Source of the DNA: JAAYYM01 sp964631375
GTDB lineage: Bacteria; Bacillota; Clostridia; Lachnospirales; Lachnospiraceae
Length of the DNA stretch: 11,117 nt
Assembly: GCA_964631375.1 (NCBI GenBank)
Contig: CAZVYQ010000064.1
Span: 1-11,117 of the forward strand
Reading direction: 5' to 3'
The position numbers and the translations under genes are program-made. The notes beneath the pieces were generated by a model that was given only the letters and a program-made list of their open reading frames with translations, had not been told where the DNA came from and ran no database searches. Position 1 is the first letter of the stretch. Every line of letters starts with the position of its first letter. Positions 1 to 6,279 of the stretch are shown here, piece by piece.

Positions 1-52
1 GACTGTAAATCTGTTGGCAACGCCTTCGAAGGTTCGAATCCTTCCCCATCCA
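1..52 (+). tRNA. tRNA-Tyr (GTA), 5' end cut off by the window edge
   Basis: The window opens inside the anticodon stem. The loop CTGTAAA carries anticodon GTA at 5-7. A class II variable arm with a GGC/GCC stem (16-18, 22-24) follows, then a T-arm GAAGG-TTCGAAT-CCTTC (28-44), the acceptor 3' strand and discriminator A52. The long variable arm and the GTA anticodon together identify tyrosine. CCA is not encoded (A52 is followed by CTT), so the 3' end must be added after transcription. The 5' acceptor and D-arm lie outside the window. Confidence 0.93.
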
Positions 53-89
53 CTTTCATACAGAACAACGAGAATTATTTAATATTTCG

Positions 90-118
90 TTGCGAGTATG
101 GGAAAAATGGTATAGAAT
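90..118 (+). promoter_or_regulatory. Possible sigma-A promoter for tRNA-fMet/tRNA-Lys
   Basis: A -35-like TTGCGA (90-95) lies 17 bp before a -10-like TAGAAT (113-118). This places initiation a few bases before the tRNA-fMet 5' end at 131. Matches to consensus are 4/6 and 5/6. Transcription could instead run through from tRNA-Tyr, because no terminator with a T-tract is visible between the two genes. Confidence 0.4.
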
Positions 119-130
119 ATTATATGATAA

Positions 131-204
131 CGCGGGGTGGAGCAGTCTGGAAGCTCGTCGGGCTCATAACCCGAAGGTCACAGGTTCAAATCCTGTCCCC
201 GCTA
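131..204 (+). tRNA. Initiator tRNA-fMet (CAT)
   Basis: The cloverleaf is complete. The acceptor is CGCGGGG/CCCCGCT, the D-stem GAGC/GCTC, the anticodon stem TCGGG/CCCGA with anticodon CAT at 165-167, and the T-arm ACAGG-TTCAAAT-CCTGT. It is the initiator rather than an elongator because it has the three consecutive G:C pairs at the base of the anticodon stem, an A11:U24 pair in the D-stem, and an unpaired first position of the acceptor (C131 opposite T203). The usual bacterial initiator mismatch is C1 opposite A72; here it is C opposite U. CCA is not encoded (A204 is followed by CTC). Confidence 0.96.
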
Positions 205-209
205 CTCGT

Positions 210-239
210 AAATGCCCAAATGATTCTGTTTGAGCATTT
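210..239 (+). other. Hairpin between tRNA-fMet and tRNA-Lys
   Basis: The arms 210-220 and 229-239 form an 11-bp stem with a single C-A mismatch around an 8-nt loop. No T-tract follows, so it is more likely a spacer or processing structure, or a weak attenuator, than a full terminator. tRNA-Lys begins 19 nt after the hairpin and has no obvious promoter of its own, which suggests co-transcription with tRNA-fMet. Confidence 0.45.
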
Positions 240-257
240 GCTTTCACAAAGTTTTGT

Positions 258-330
258 GGGATATTAGCTCAGGTGGTAGAGCACTTGACTTTTAATCAAG
301 TTGTCCGGGGTTCGAATCCCCGATGTCTCA
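258..330 (+). tRNA. tRNA-Lys (TTT)
   Basis: The acceptor GGGATAT/ATGTCTC is completed with G-T wobbles. The anticodon stem is CTTGA/TCAAG with loop CTTTTAA and anticodon TTT at 291-293. The T-arm is CGGGG-TTCGAAT-CCCCG and the discriminator is A330. CCA is not encoded (CTC follows). It is the last gene of the fMet-Lys unit, with a terminator 13 nt downstream. Confidence 0.97.
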
Positions 331-343
331 CTCAAAAAATGAT

Positions 344-374
344 GGAAGTACCTAGAAATAGGCACTTCCTTTTT
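344..374 (+). terminator. Rho-independent terminator after tRNA-Lys
   Basis: Stem GGAAGTACCT (344-353) pairs with AGGCACTTCC (360-369) with one A-C mismatch around a 6-nt loop. A run of T residues (370-374) follows. It closes the fMet-Lys tRNA unit and insulates the lipoprotein gene downstream. Confidence 0.9.
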
Positions 375-475
375 ATTTGAAAACGGATTATATTTAATTC
401 AATAAATCATTGTGAAGTATATTTTTACGGTAGTGATGAAATCCTACATATTGTAATAGAAGGGAGATTTAATAC

Positions 476-871
476 ATGACCAACAAAAATGGTAAGTATG
501 TCATTATGTTACTAGTATTATGTTTAGGTTTGTCGGCATGTGGGAAGGAAGAGCAAGTGAAGGAAAGGTATATAAACATTACCGCAGAAGAAGCAAAGAA
601 AGTAATGGATGAAACAGAAGGATATATTCTGCTTGATGTCAGAACACAAGAGGAGTATGACAAAAAGCATATACCCGGTGCCGTTTTGATTCCCTATGAT
701 GAAATAGAGAAAAGAGCAGAAGAAGAACTTCCTGATGTTAATCAGACGATATTGGTATATTGTAGAAGTGGAAATAGAAGTAAGACGGCTTCAGAGACAT
801 TATACAAAATGGGATATCAAGATATCAGAGAGTTTGGTGGAATCAATGATTGGCCATATGATGTGGAATAA
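476..871 (+). CDS. Rhodanese-fold lipoprotein
   Basis: This is a 131-aa exported lipoprotein with one rhodanese domain. Residues 1-21 form a lipoprotein signal peptide: Lys residues at 4 and 7, a hydrophobic stretch at 8-20, and lipobox LSAC with the lipidated Cys22. A short charged linker leads to the rhodanese domain (about 35-131). This carries LLDVRTQEEYDKKHIPGA (52-69) and the active-site loop CRSGNRS with nucleophile Cys96. The loop is of the sulfurtransferase type rather than the longer Cdc25 phosphatase type. The expected role is sulfur transfer or thiol/persulfide handling on the outer face of the membrane; the substrate is unknown. AGGGAG (461-466) precedes the ATG at good spacing. 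It stands alone between tRNA-Lys and tRNA-Phe. No convincing promoter was found in the 100 bp upstream and no strong terminator follows, so its transcript may run into tRNA-Phe. Confidence 0.92.
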   Translation: MTNKNGKYVIMLLVLCLGLSACGKEEQVKERYINITAEEAKKVMDETEGYILLDVRTQEEYDKKHIPGAVLIPYDEIEKRAEEELPDVNQTILVYCRSGNRSKTASETLYKMGYQDIREFGGINDWPYDVE

Positions 872-882
872 AGAAAAATTTC

Positions 883-911
883 TTGATAAATATATGAAAA
901 TATGATATGTT
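883..911 (+). promoter_or_regulatory. Possible sigma-A promoter for tRNA-Phe
   Basis: TTGATA (883-888) and TATGTT (906-911) are separated by 17 bp, giving a predicted start about 35 nt before the mature tRNA-Phe 5' end. The match is partial (-10 is 4/6). It lies in the only non-coding gap between the lipoprotein gene and the tRNA. Confidence 0.45.
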
Positions 912-954
912 ATTAGGGCGTTGATTTGGTAAATTTTCATATCAAGCTAGATTC

Positions 955-1027
<73 letters not shown>

Positions 1028-1033
1028 TAGTAG

Positions 1034-1069
1034 AGAAATTTCTGTAGTTTACAGAAGTTTCTTTTTTTT
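1034..1069 (+). terminator. Rho-independent terminator after tRNA-Phe
   Basis: A 13-bp stem (1034-1046 with 1050-1062), containing one T-G wobble and a 3-nt loop, runs into eight T residues (1062-1069). It ends the tRNA-Phe transcript and separates it from the long operon that starts at 1124. Confidence 0.93.
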
Positions 1070-1093
1070 ATGGTATTCATGTAAAAACGATAG

Positions 1094-1099
1094 TATAAT
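1094..1099 (+). promoter_or_regulatory. Candidate -10 box at the head of the 1124-10240 operon
   Basis: A perfect TATAAT lies 25 bp before the HPt start codon and just after a terminator, where an operon promoter is expected. The matching -35 region (around 1070-1077) is poor, so the promoter is either weak or activator-dependent. Confidence 0.45.
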
Positions 1100-1123
1100 G
1101 ATTACAGTATTGGAGGTTGCGTT

Positions 1124-1465
1124 ATGATTGATGTAGAAAAAGGGATTGAGAATTGTGGTTCTGAAGAGATCTATAATGAAGTGATCTCGATGTTTTGTAA
1201 AGATGGAAGAAAGAGAGTGAAGAATCTTCAAAAAAGTTTGGAGGAGCACGATCTCAGTGTTTTCTCGTTGGAAACACATTCTTTGAAAAGCGTGGCAGCT
1301 ACAGTAGGTGCTATGGATCTTGCAGAGTTTGCTGCCAAAGTCAACAAGCGATGTAAAGATAAAGATGAAAGTGTCATTGATGAGCAGGGTCAGGAGACTA
1401 TAGACCGTTTTATGAGAGTAATAGAGGAATTAGAAAAGAAGATTGATGTTTTGGATGAAAACTGA
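1124..1465 (+). CDS. Stand-alone HPt (histidine phosphotransfer) domain protein
   Basis: This 113-aa cytoplasmic protein consists of a single HPt four-helix bundle and little else. The phosphorylatable residue is His52 in THSLKSVAATVGA (51-63), which matches the family's HxLKxxxxxxG signature. The flanking helices (about 14-45 and 75-108) are amphipathic and charged. It has no kinase, receiver or membrane segment, so it would act as a phosphoryl shuttle between a hybrid kinase and a response regulator encoded elsewhere. GGAGG (1112-1116) is ideally placed before the ATG. It is the first gene after the tRNA-Phe terminator, and the FAD enzyme gene starts 40 bp downstream with no terminator between, so the two are probably co-transcribed. 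No partner kinase or regulator is visible in the window. Confidence 0.88.
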   Translation: MIDVEKGIENCGSEEIYNEVISMFCKDGRKRVKNLQKSLEEHDLSVFSLETHSLKSVAATVGAMDLAEFAAKVNKRCKDKDESVIDEQGQETIDRFMRVIEELEKKIDVLDEN

Positions 1466-1505
1466 TAGAATGTATGTTGGACGATAAGGCAAAGGATGCA
1501 GATAG

Positions 1506-2693
1506 ATGAAGTTTTTAATCATAGGAGCAGGTCCTGCGGGACTCTCATTTGCAAACAGACTTATGCAAAATGGAGAGCAGGATTTTCTTGTATTAGAGCA
1601 GGAAGTGCAAGCAGGTGGTCTGTGTAGAAGTTTTCAGGTAGATGGAAGTCCTCTGGATATAGGCGGAGGGCATTTTTTGGATGTCAAGAGACAGGAAGTA
1701 TTAAAGTTTTTATTTGGATTTATGCCTGAGGAGGAATGGGATGTCTATACCAGAGATTCCCAGATTGAAATACATGATACGATGATCAACAGTCCGATTG
1801 AGGCAAATATCTGGCAGATGAGGATATCAGATCAGGTTGAATATCTGAAAGCCATTGCAGTTGCAGGTTGCAATCTGGGATTGAAGAAGCCGGAGAAGTT
1901 TATCGATTGGATTGATTGGAAGCTAGGTAAGAAAATTGCAGAAGAATATATGATTCCATACAATCAAAAAATGTTTGGAGAGAACCTGAATGCCCTTGGT
2001 ACTTATTGGTTGGAAAAACTGCCAAATGTTTCTTTTGAAGAGACCTTAACCAGCTGTCTTGAGAGAAAAATGTATGGCTCTCAACCAGCTCATGCAAGAT
2101 TTTATTATCCTAAGAAGTATGGATATGGTGAGTTGTGGAACCGTATGGCTGAGGCATTGGAAGACAAGATCAAGTATCAGGTTAAGATAGAGAAGATTGA
2201 TTTTGAAAAACATATGGTAAATGATATTTATCAGGCAGATTATATCATTAATACGGCTCCTTGGACATCTTTTCGGGAATTAGACGGACTTCCGGATACA
2301 TTATCAGATGCTATAGAAACTTTAAAACATAGCTCCGTGGTCATAGAGTATCATCCAGAACATATAGATACAACTGCACATTGGATTTACTATCCGGATC
2401 CGGAGTTATCGTATCACAGAATATTAGTAAGGCATAATTTCTGCCCAGACTCTAGTGGATACTGGACAGAAACGAATCTGTCCCGCTATCAACAAAGTGA
2501 TACATATGCATACACGAACCAATATGCATACCCTCTCAATACGATTGGCAAGCAGGAGGCTATGCGAGATCTTCTATCCTGGACAGAAGCAAAGGATGTG
2601 TTTGGGCTAGGCAGATGGGGTGAGTGGCAGCATTACAATTCTGATGTGGTAGTAGAGCTTGCTATGAACATGGCAGACAGATTTATGAAATAG
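1506..2693 (+). CDS. FAD-dependent oxidoreductase of the protoporphyrinogen-oxidase/UDP-galactopyranose-mutase-like fold
   Basis: A 395-aa soluble flavoprotein. The N-terminal dinucleotide-binding fold has GAGPAG (7-12, the GxGxxG loop), acidic Glu31 at the end of the second strand, and GGLCRS (37-42), as in amine-oxidase-type enzymes. FYYPKKYGYGELW (199-211) is the F-YP-G-G-LW segment of the protoporphyrinogen-oxidase-like group. The C-terminal GRWGEW-N-D segment (about 369-378) resembles the second FAD contact of UDP-galactopyranose mutases and relatives. Length is typical (about 370-450 aa). The reaction cannot be read from sequence; a sugar-modifying role is inferred from the two glycosyltransferase genes that follow. 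AAAGGA (1491-1496) lies 9 nt before the ATG. The gap to the GT2 gene is 13 bp. True heme biosynthesis is unlikely because no heme genes are near. Confidence 0.85.
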   Translation: MKFLIIGAGPAGLSFANRLMQNGEQDFLVLEQEVQAGGLCRSFQVDGSPLDIGGGHFLDVKRQEVLKFLFGFMPEEEWDVYTRDSQIEIHDTMINSPIEANIWQMRISDQVEYLKAIAVAGCNLGLKKPEKFIDWIDWKLGKKIAEEYMIPYNQKMFGENLNALGTYWLEKLPNVSFEETLTSCLERKMYGSQPAHARFYYPKKYGYGELWNRMAEALEDKIKYQVKIEKIDFEKHMVNDIYQADYIINTAPWTSFRELDGLPDTLSDAIETLKHSSVVIEYHPEHIDTTAHWIYYPDPELSYHRILVRHNFCPDSSGYWTETNLSRYQQSDTYAYTNQYAYPLNTIGKQEAMRDLLSWTEAKDVFGLGRWGEWQHYNSDVVVELAMNMADRFMK

Positions 2694-2706
2694 TTGAGGT
2701 AAATAG

Positions 2707-3429
2707 ATGAAAAAAACAATTATTGTTATGCCTGTGGCAAATGAAGAATCAACCATGGGTGCATTATTAGAGGAGGTTATGCAACTTCCTTATGATAATT
2801 TATATATATATCCGGTTATAGATGCTTATTCAAAGGATCGAACAGAAGAAATCATCCACGAGATGGAAAAGAAATATGATCATATTAAGATGCAGTTCCA
2901 TAAAGAATCAAAGGGTGTTATTACCTGTTATTTATATGGTTTTAAGATGGCACTTGCTGATGGAGCGGAACGTATCATAGAGATGGACGGAGGCGGAAGC
3001 CATTTACCTAAAGAGATTCCGCAGTTTATTGAGAAGTTGGATGAGGGATATGACTGTGTCTGGGGTTCTCGTTTTACAGAGGGTGGAGATATTTCCAATC
3101 ATCCCTTGTATAGAAGGATATTAAGCTCAGGCGGTACTTTGCTTGCAAATATGGTACTTGGAACAAAGCTAAAGGATATGACGAGTGGATTTGAAGGCTT
3201 TCAGAGAAAAGTATTAGAAGATATGGATCTGGATGCATTTCTATCTTTAGGACATATGTATCAGACTGAAATGAGATATTACTGTAGAAATAAAAATACC
3301 ATAGAAGTTCCAATCCATTACGTCGGATCTCAATCCAGTATCAAGATGAAATCCGTAACAGAAGCTCTGAGACTGTTATTTCAATTAAAGGATAACGAAA
3401 AGAACGTTATGCATAAGTTGGGTTCATGA
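2707..3429 (+). CDS. Family 2 glycosyltransferase, polyprenyl-phosphate sugar synthase-like
   Basis: A 240-aa GT-A-fold enzyme resembling dolichyl-phosphate mannose synthase (DPM1) without membrane helices. Visible elements are the N-terminal strand IIVMPVANEE (5-14), the nucleotide-binding region VIDAYSKDRT (37-46), KGVITCYLYGFKMAL (69-83), and the metal-site region MDGGGSHLP (93-101). The usual family motif there is DxD (as in DADxSH). Here Asp94 is kept but the second Asp is Gly96. Downstream are WGSRF, probably equivalent to the GSRY motif (119-123), and LSSGG (139-143). The expected role is transfer of a sugar from a nucleotide donor to undecaprenyl phosphate at the cytoplasmic face; the sugar is unknown. 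GAGG (2696-2699) sits 7 nt before the ATG. The stop overlaps a possible ATGA start of the next gene, suggesting coupling. Confidence 0.9.
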   Translation: MKKTIIVMPVANEESTMGALLEEVMQLPYDNLYIYPVIDAYSKDRTEEIIHEMEKKYDHIKMQFHKESKGVITCYLYGFKMALADGAERIIEMDGGGSHLPKEIPQFIEKLDEGYDCVWGSRFTEGGDISNHPLYRRILSSGGTLLANMVLGTKLKDMTSGFEGFQRKVLEDMDLDAFLSLGHMYQTEMRYYCRNKNTIEVPIHYVGSQSSIKMKSVTEALRLLFQLKDNEKNVMHKLGS

Positions 3430-3434
3430 CAGGC

Positions 3435-3440
3435 AGGAGA
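3435..3440 (+). promoter_or_regulatory. Ribosome binding site that sets the GT-C start
   Basis: AGGAGA (3435-3440) is 6 nt before the ATG at 3447. It is downstream of the alternative ATG at 3426, which overlaps the GT2 stop and has no Shine-Dalgarno-like sequence in front. The 3447 start is therefore preferred. Confidence 0.75.
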
Positions 3441-3446
3441 GTAAAA

Positions 3447-5099
3447 ATGGATTTTCAAGCAGTAGTAATGCAAAAGAAACAAAATATCAAGAAGTATTAC
3501 ACTTCTGAGATCAATCGTTATCGATTGTATACGACGCTCATTTTCATTGGTGTCATCACTTTACTTGCTTGGCAGAGTGATGATGCTTATCATGCCTATA
3601 TCATGGCAAAGAATCTCGTATTGGGTAATGGTTTTGTTTATAATGTCGGGGAGAGGGCTTCTGCAACCTCTTGTCCATTATTTACACTGGTGATAGCTGC
3701 GGGTTATTTTATCATTCGGAAAATGTTTATCGTATCATTACTGATCTGTATCACCTTTTCTACACTTGCTTATCACATATTGGTAAAGAATTTCTGTAAG
3801 ACAAAAAAACAGATTCTACTTGCTTTTGCTACATTAATAGGAAGCTTTTGTTTTATAAGTTATACCACTGCAGGTTTAGAGAATTGTCAGTTGTTCTTCT
3901 TGGCAGCATTATTTTTAAAATACTATTTTGATACAGACGTCTACGGAGCCAAGAAAATGCTGATTTTAGCATTACTTATCTCATTAATTGCAATGACGCG
4001 TATGGATGCAGTGTTAATGTTCATACCTATGATTTTGTATGTATTTCTTGCAAAGAGAGATCATGTATCGTTTATTAAGGCGGTCTTACTGGGACTCATT
4101 GGCTTGCTTCCATTTATCTGTTGGGAGTTATTTTCCTTGTTCTACTATGGCTTTCCGATACCCAATACGGCCTTTGTGAAATTGGGAACACAGATTCCAC
4201 TCAGGGAGTATCTCTACAGAGGATTTCAATATGCTCTAACATCGGCTTTGGCTGATCCGTTATTATTAGTAGTACCGTTTATGGTTATATTAATCATTCT
4301 GTGTATCAAAAAGGCAAAGTATTTTCACATTGCTTTGGGAATCGTATTATACATTGGTTATTTAATGTATATTGGCGGTGATTTTATGATAGGACGTCAT
4401 TTTACTGTCCTATTCTTTATGAGTGTATGTACTTACATGAATATGGAGCATCAGAATTTCATTACTCTTAAAAAACCGGCTCGTGTGTCATCTGTATTTA
4501 CGGCGGTTGTAGTTGTTGGGCTGGTATATGCAATGACGACGGGAGTAATCACTTCACAATTTATGTATGGAAACACATTCAATTCTCCGATATCTGATGA
4601 AAGAGGAGGTTATTTTCGCTTTACCAGTCTGTTTAATAACACCGTCTCTTATCTGAAAACAGGAGAGCTTTGCATTCGGGATGCCTGGAATGAAGAAGGA
4701 ATCGATGATCTGAGAGAACATGAGAATACAGGAGGACTATTACGAGTGGTTCCCGGTATTTCGATATATTATAATTCGGATTTATATCTGAATGATCTGT
4801 ATGCACTCGGAGATCCGTTTTTGTCAAAGCTTCCGGCAGTCAGAGAGGATAATTGGCGTATTGGACATATGTGGCGGGAGTCTCCTGCGGGCTATGGAGA
4901 AACCGTTATGTATAATAAAAACTTTTTGGAAGATGAAAATCTTTCACAGTACTATGATGTGATCAAACTGATCACCAGAGGAGATTTATTCAGTAAAGAG
5001 AGAATTTCTGCAATCATCAGGATCAATCGGGGCGATTATGATTATCTGATCGAACAATACAAAGAAACATTGGATGAAAACTGCAGGAGATACCAATAG
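3447..5099 (+). CDS. GT-C type integral membrane glycosyltransferase (AftB/ArnT-like architecture)
   Basis: A 550-aa polytopic membrane protein. A short basic cytoplasmic N-terminus is followed by a first helix (about 29-43). The first extracellular loop then begins with SDDAYHAYIMAKNLVLGNGF (44-63), the Asp-Asp pair (45-46) expected for catalysis in GT-C enzymes. Further hydrophobic segments lie at about 78-112, 123-160, 171-202, 211-233, 271-287, 293-309, 318-331 and 350-368. A hydrophilic, probably extracellular tail follows (about 375-550). GFPIPNTAFVK (235-245) and GGDFMIGRHF (310-319) match blocks I associate with the bacterial GT-C family that includes mycobacterial AftB. Such enzymes use polyprenyl-phosphate sugars as donors, consistent with the adjacent GT2. 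The acceptor is unknown. The start is taken at 3447 on ribosome-binding-site grounds; 3426 would add 7 residues. Confidence 0.87.
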   Translation: MDFQAVVMQKKQNIKKYYTSEINRYRLYTTLIFIGVITLLAWQSDDAYHAYIMAKNLVLGNGFVYNVGERASATSCPLFTLVIAAGYFIIRKMFIVSLLICITFSTLAYHILVKNFCKTKKQILLAFATLIGSFCFISYTTAGLENCQLFFLAALFLKYYFDTDVYGAKKMLILALLISLIAMTRMDAVLMFIPMILYVFLAKRDHVSFIKAVLLGLIGLLPFICWELFSLFYYGFPIPNTAFVKLGTQIPLREYLYRGFQYALTSALADPLLLVVPFMVILIILCIKKAKYFHIALGIVLYIGYLMYIGGDFMIGRHFTVLFFMSVCTYMNMEHQNFITLKKPARVSSVFTAVVVVGLVYAMTTGVITSQFMYGNTFNSPISDERGGYFRFTSLFNNTVSYLKTGELCIRDAWNEEGIDDLREHENTGGLLRVVPGISIYYNSDLYLNDLYALGDPFLSKLPAVREDNWRIGHMWRESPAGYGETVMYNKNFLEDENLSQYYDVIKLITRGDLFSKERISAIIRINRGDYDYLIEQYKETLDENCRRYQ

Positions 5100-5114
5100 A
5101 GTGCAGAAATTGTC

Positions 5115-5660
5115 GTGTGGAAGCAGGTAACTGTAGATAAGAGCGGCAAGAGGGCGAAACGCAAGGTGAATACAAAGTTAAAACGATGGCGTAGAAAATC
5201 TGTGCCATATCTGAATGAATTGATAGAGCAGTACGGTGCAGATATTCTTACTGCTCCCAAATTCAGAGAGCAGGATGAATATATCCAGCACGGCAATATT
5301 ACTGTCAGGCAGCATTGTATGAGTGTTGCAAGAGCAAGTCTGAAACTAGATAGTTTATTACATGCAAGGTGTAACGAAAGAGCATTAATCAGAGGTGCAT
5401 TGCTACATGATTATTTTTTATATGATTGGCATAATCATGAGCAAAGTCCATCATGGCATGGCTTTAAGCATGCACGGATAGCATTACAAAATGCAAGTGA
5501 AGATTTTTCGCTTAACATTTTAGAAGAAGAGATTATTAAGAAGCATATGTGGCCATTAAATGTCAGTCCACCTCGATGTCGAGAGGCATGGATTGTTAAT
5601 CTGGCAGATACATATTGTTCACTGTTGGAGACAATTCATGTACATAAGAACAAACTCTAA
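5115..5660 (+). CDS. HD-domain metal-dependent hydrolase family protein
   Basis: A protein of up to 181 aa, with a lysine/arginine-rich N-terminus (about 9-28) and a compact HD domain. Candidate metal ligands are His67 (RQH), the His98-Asp99 pair in ALLHDYFLYDWH (95-106), His119 (and possibly His115) in WHGFKHA, His144 in IIKKHMW, and Asp165 in LADTY. HD proteins of this size are usually phosphohydrolases acting on nucleotides or similar phosphoesters; the substrate cannot be told. The start is uncertain. GTG 5115 has no Shine-Dalgarno in front, while GTG 5166 (residue 18) has GAGGG 11 nt upstream. The frame is the same as that of the GT-C gene, with only its TAG stop and 15 nt between them. 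The next gene starts 14 bp after the stop. Confidence 0.82.
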   Translation: MWKQVTVDKSGKRAKRKVNTKLKRWRRKSVPYLNELIEQYGADILTAPKFREQDEYIQHGNITVRQHCMSVARASLKLDSLLHARCNERALIRGALLHDYFLYDWHNHEQSPSWHGFKHARIALQNASEDFSLNILEEEIIKKHMWPLNVSPPRCREAWIVNLADTYCSLLETIHVHKNKL

Positions 5661-5674
5661 AGGAAGCAGATAGG

Positions 5675-6253
5675 ATGGGAAAGATTTATTATATTATAGG
5701 AAAAAGTTCATCTGGTAAGGATACAATATTTAAAAGACTGATAGAGAAAAGAGATCTGAAGCTGAAAGAACTTGTTTTATATACCACGCGTCCCATCCGT
5801 TCCGGAGAGACAGATGGAGTAGAGTACTTTTTTGTAACGAATGATACATATCAGGATTTAAAAAAAGCCGGAAAGGTGATTGAGGAGAGGGCATACCAGA
5901 CAGTTTACGGAGTATGGCATTATTTTACCGTAGATGACGGACAGATAGATTTGGTAAACTATAATTATCTCGTAACAGGGACATTGGAATCCTATTGCTC
6001 CACAAGAGACTATTTTGGAGAGGATCAGGTATTACCGATCTATATTGATCTGGATGATGGTATTCGTCTGCAGCGTGCCTTGGACAGAGAGCGACAGCAG
6101 GAAGAACCAAAATATAAAGAGATGTGTCGTAGATTCATTGCAGATGAAGAGGATTTTACGGAAGATAAGATACGCAAAGCCGATATTCATCAATTTTTTA
6201 TCAATGATGATTTGGAACATTGTATTGACGAAATTGTTGCCTATATCAGTTAA
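5675..6253 (+). CDS. Guanylate kinase-like P-loop nucleotide kinase
   Basis: A 192-aa cytoplasmic protein of the guanylate kinase family. The P-loop GKSSSGKDT (9-17) is followed by the GMP-binding segment YTTRPIRSGETDGVEYFF (36-53). This retains the Arg39/Arg42 pair, Glu45, Asp47 and Tyr51 used for GMP contact in Gmk. The central part (about 68-100) departs from Gmk: the usual YGT after the lid is YGVWHYFT. Length is slightly below the typical 200-210 aa. It could be a true but diverged Gmk, or a paralog phosphorylating another mononucleotide. In Bacillus subtilis the equivalent position before yaaR/holB is held by tmk (thymidylate kinase), so a nucleotide kinase is expected here, although of another family. 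GGAAG (5662-5666) precedes the ATG. Confidence 0.85.
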   Translation: MGKIYYIIGKSSSGKDTIFKRLIEKRDLKLKELVLYTTRPIRSGETDGVEYFFVTNDTYQDLKKAGKVIEERAYQTVYGVWHYFTVDDGQIDLVNYNYLVTGTLESYCSTRDYFGEDQVLPIYIDLDDGIRLQRALDRERQQEEPKYKEMCRRFIADEEDFTEDKIRKADIHQFFINDDLEHCIDEIVAYIS

Positions 6254-6279
6254 GGATGATGATCAGGGAGGTGTTATAA

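Noticed and set aside
66..92. 8-bp inverted repeat between tRNA-Tyr and tRNA-fMet
   Set aside because: It is weak, contains a G-T pair and an 11-nt AT loop, and has no T-tract. It overlaps a possible -35 box and is not a convincing terminator.
1506..2693. Assigning the FAD enzyme as protoporphyrinogen oxidase (hemY) or UDP-galactopyranose mutase (glf)
   Set aside because: It shares fold-level motifs with both but not a diagnostic full set, and there are no heme or nucleotide-sugar genes nearby. A gene symbol would overstate the evidence.
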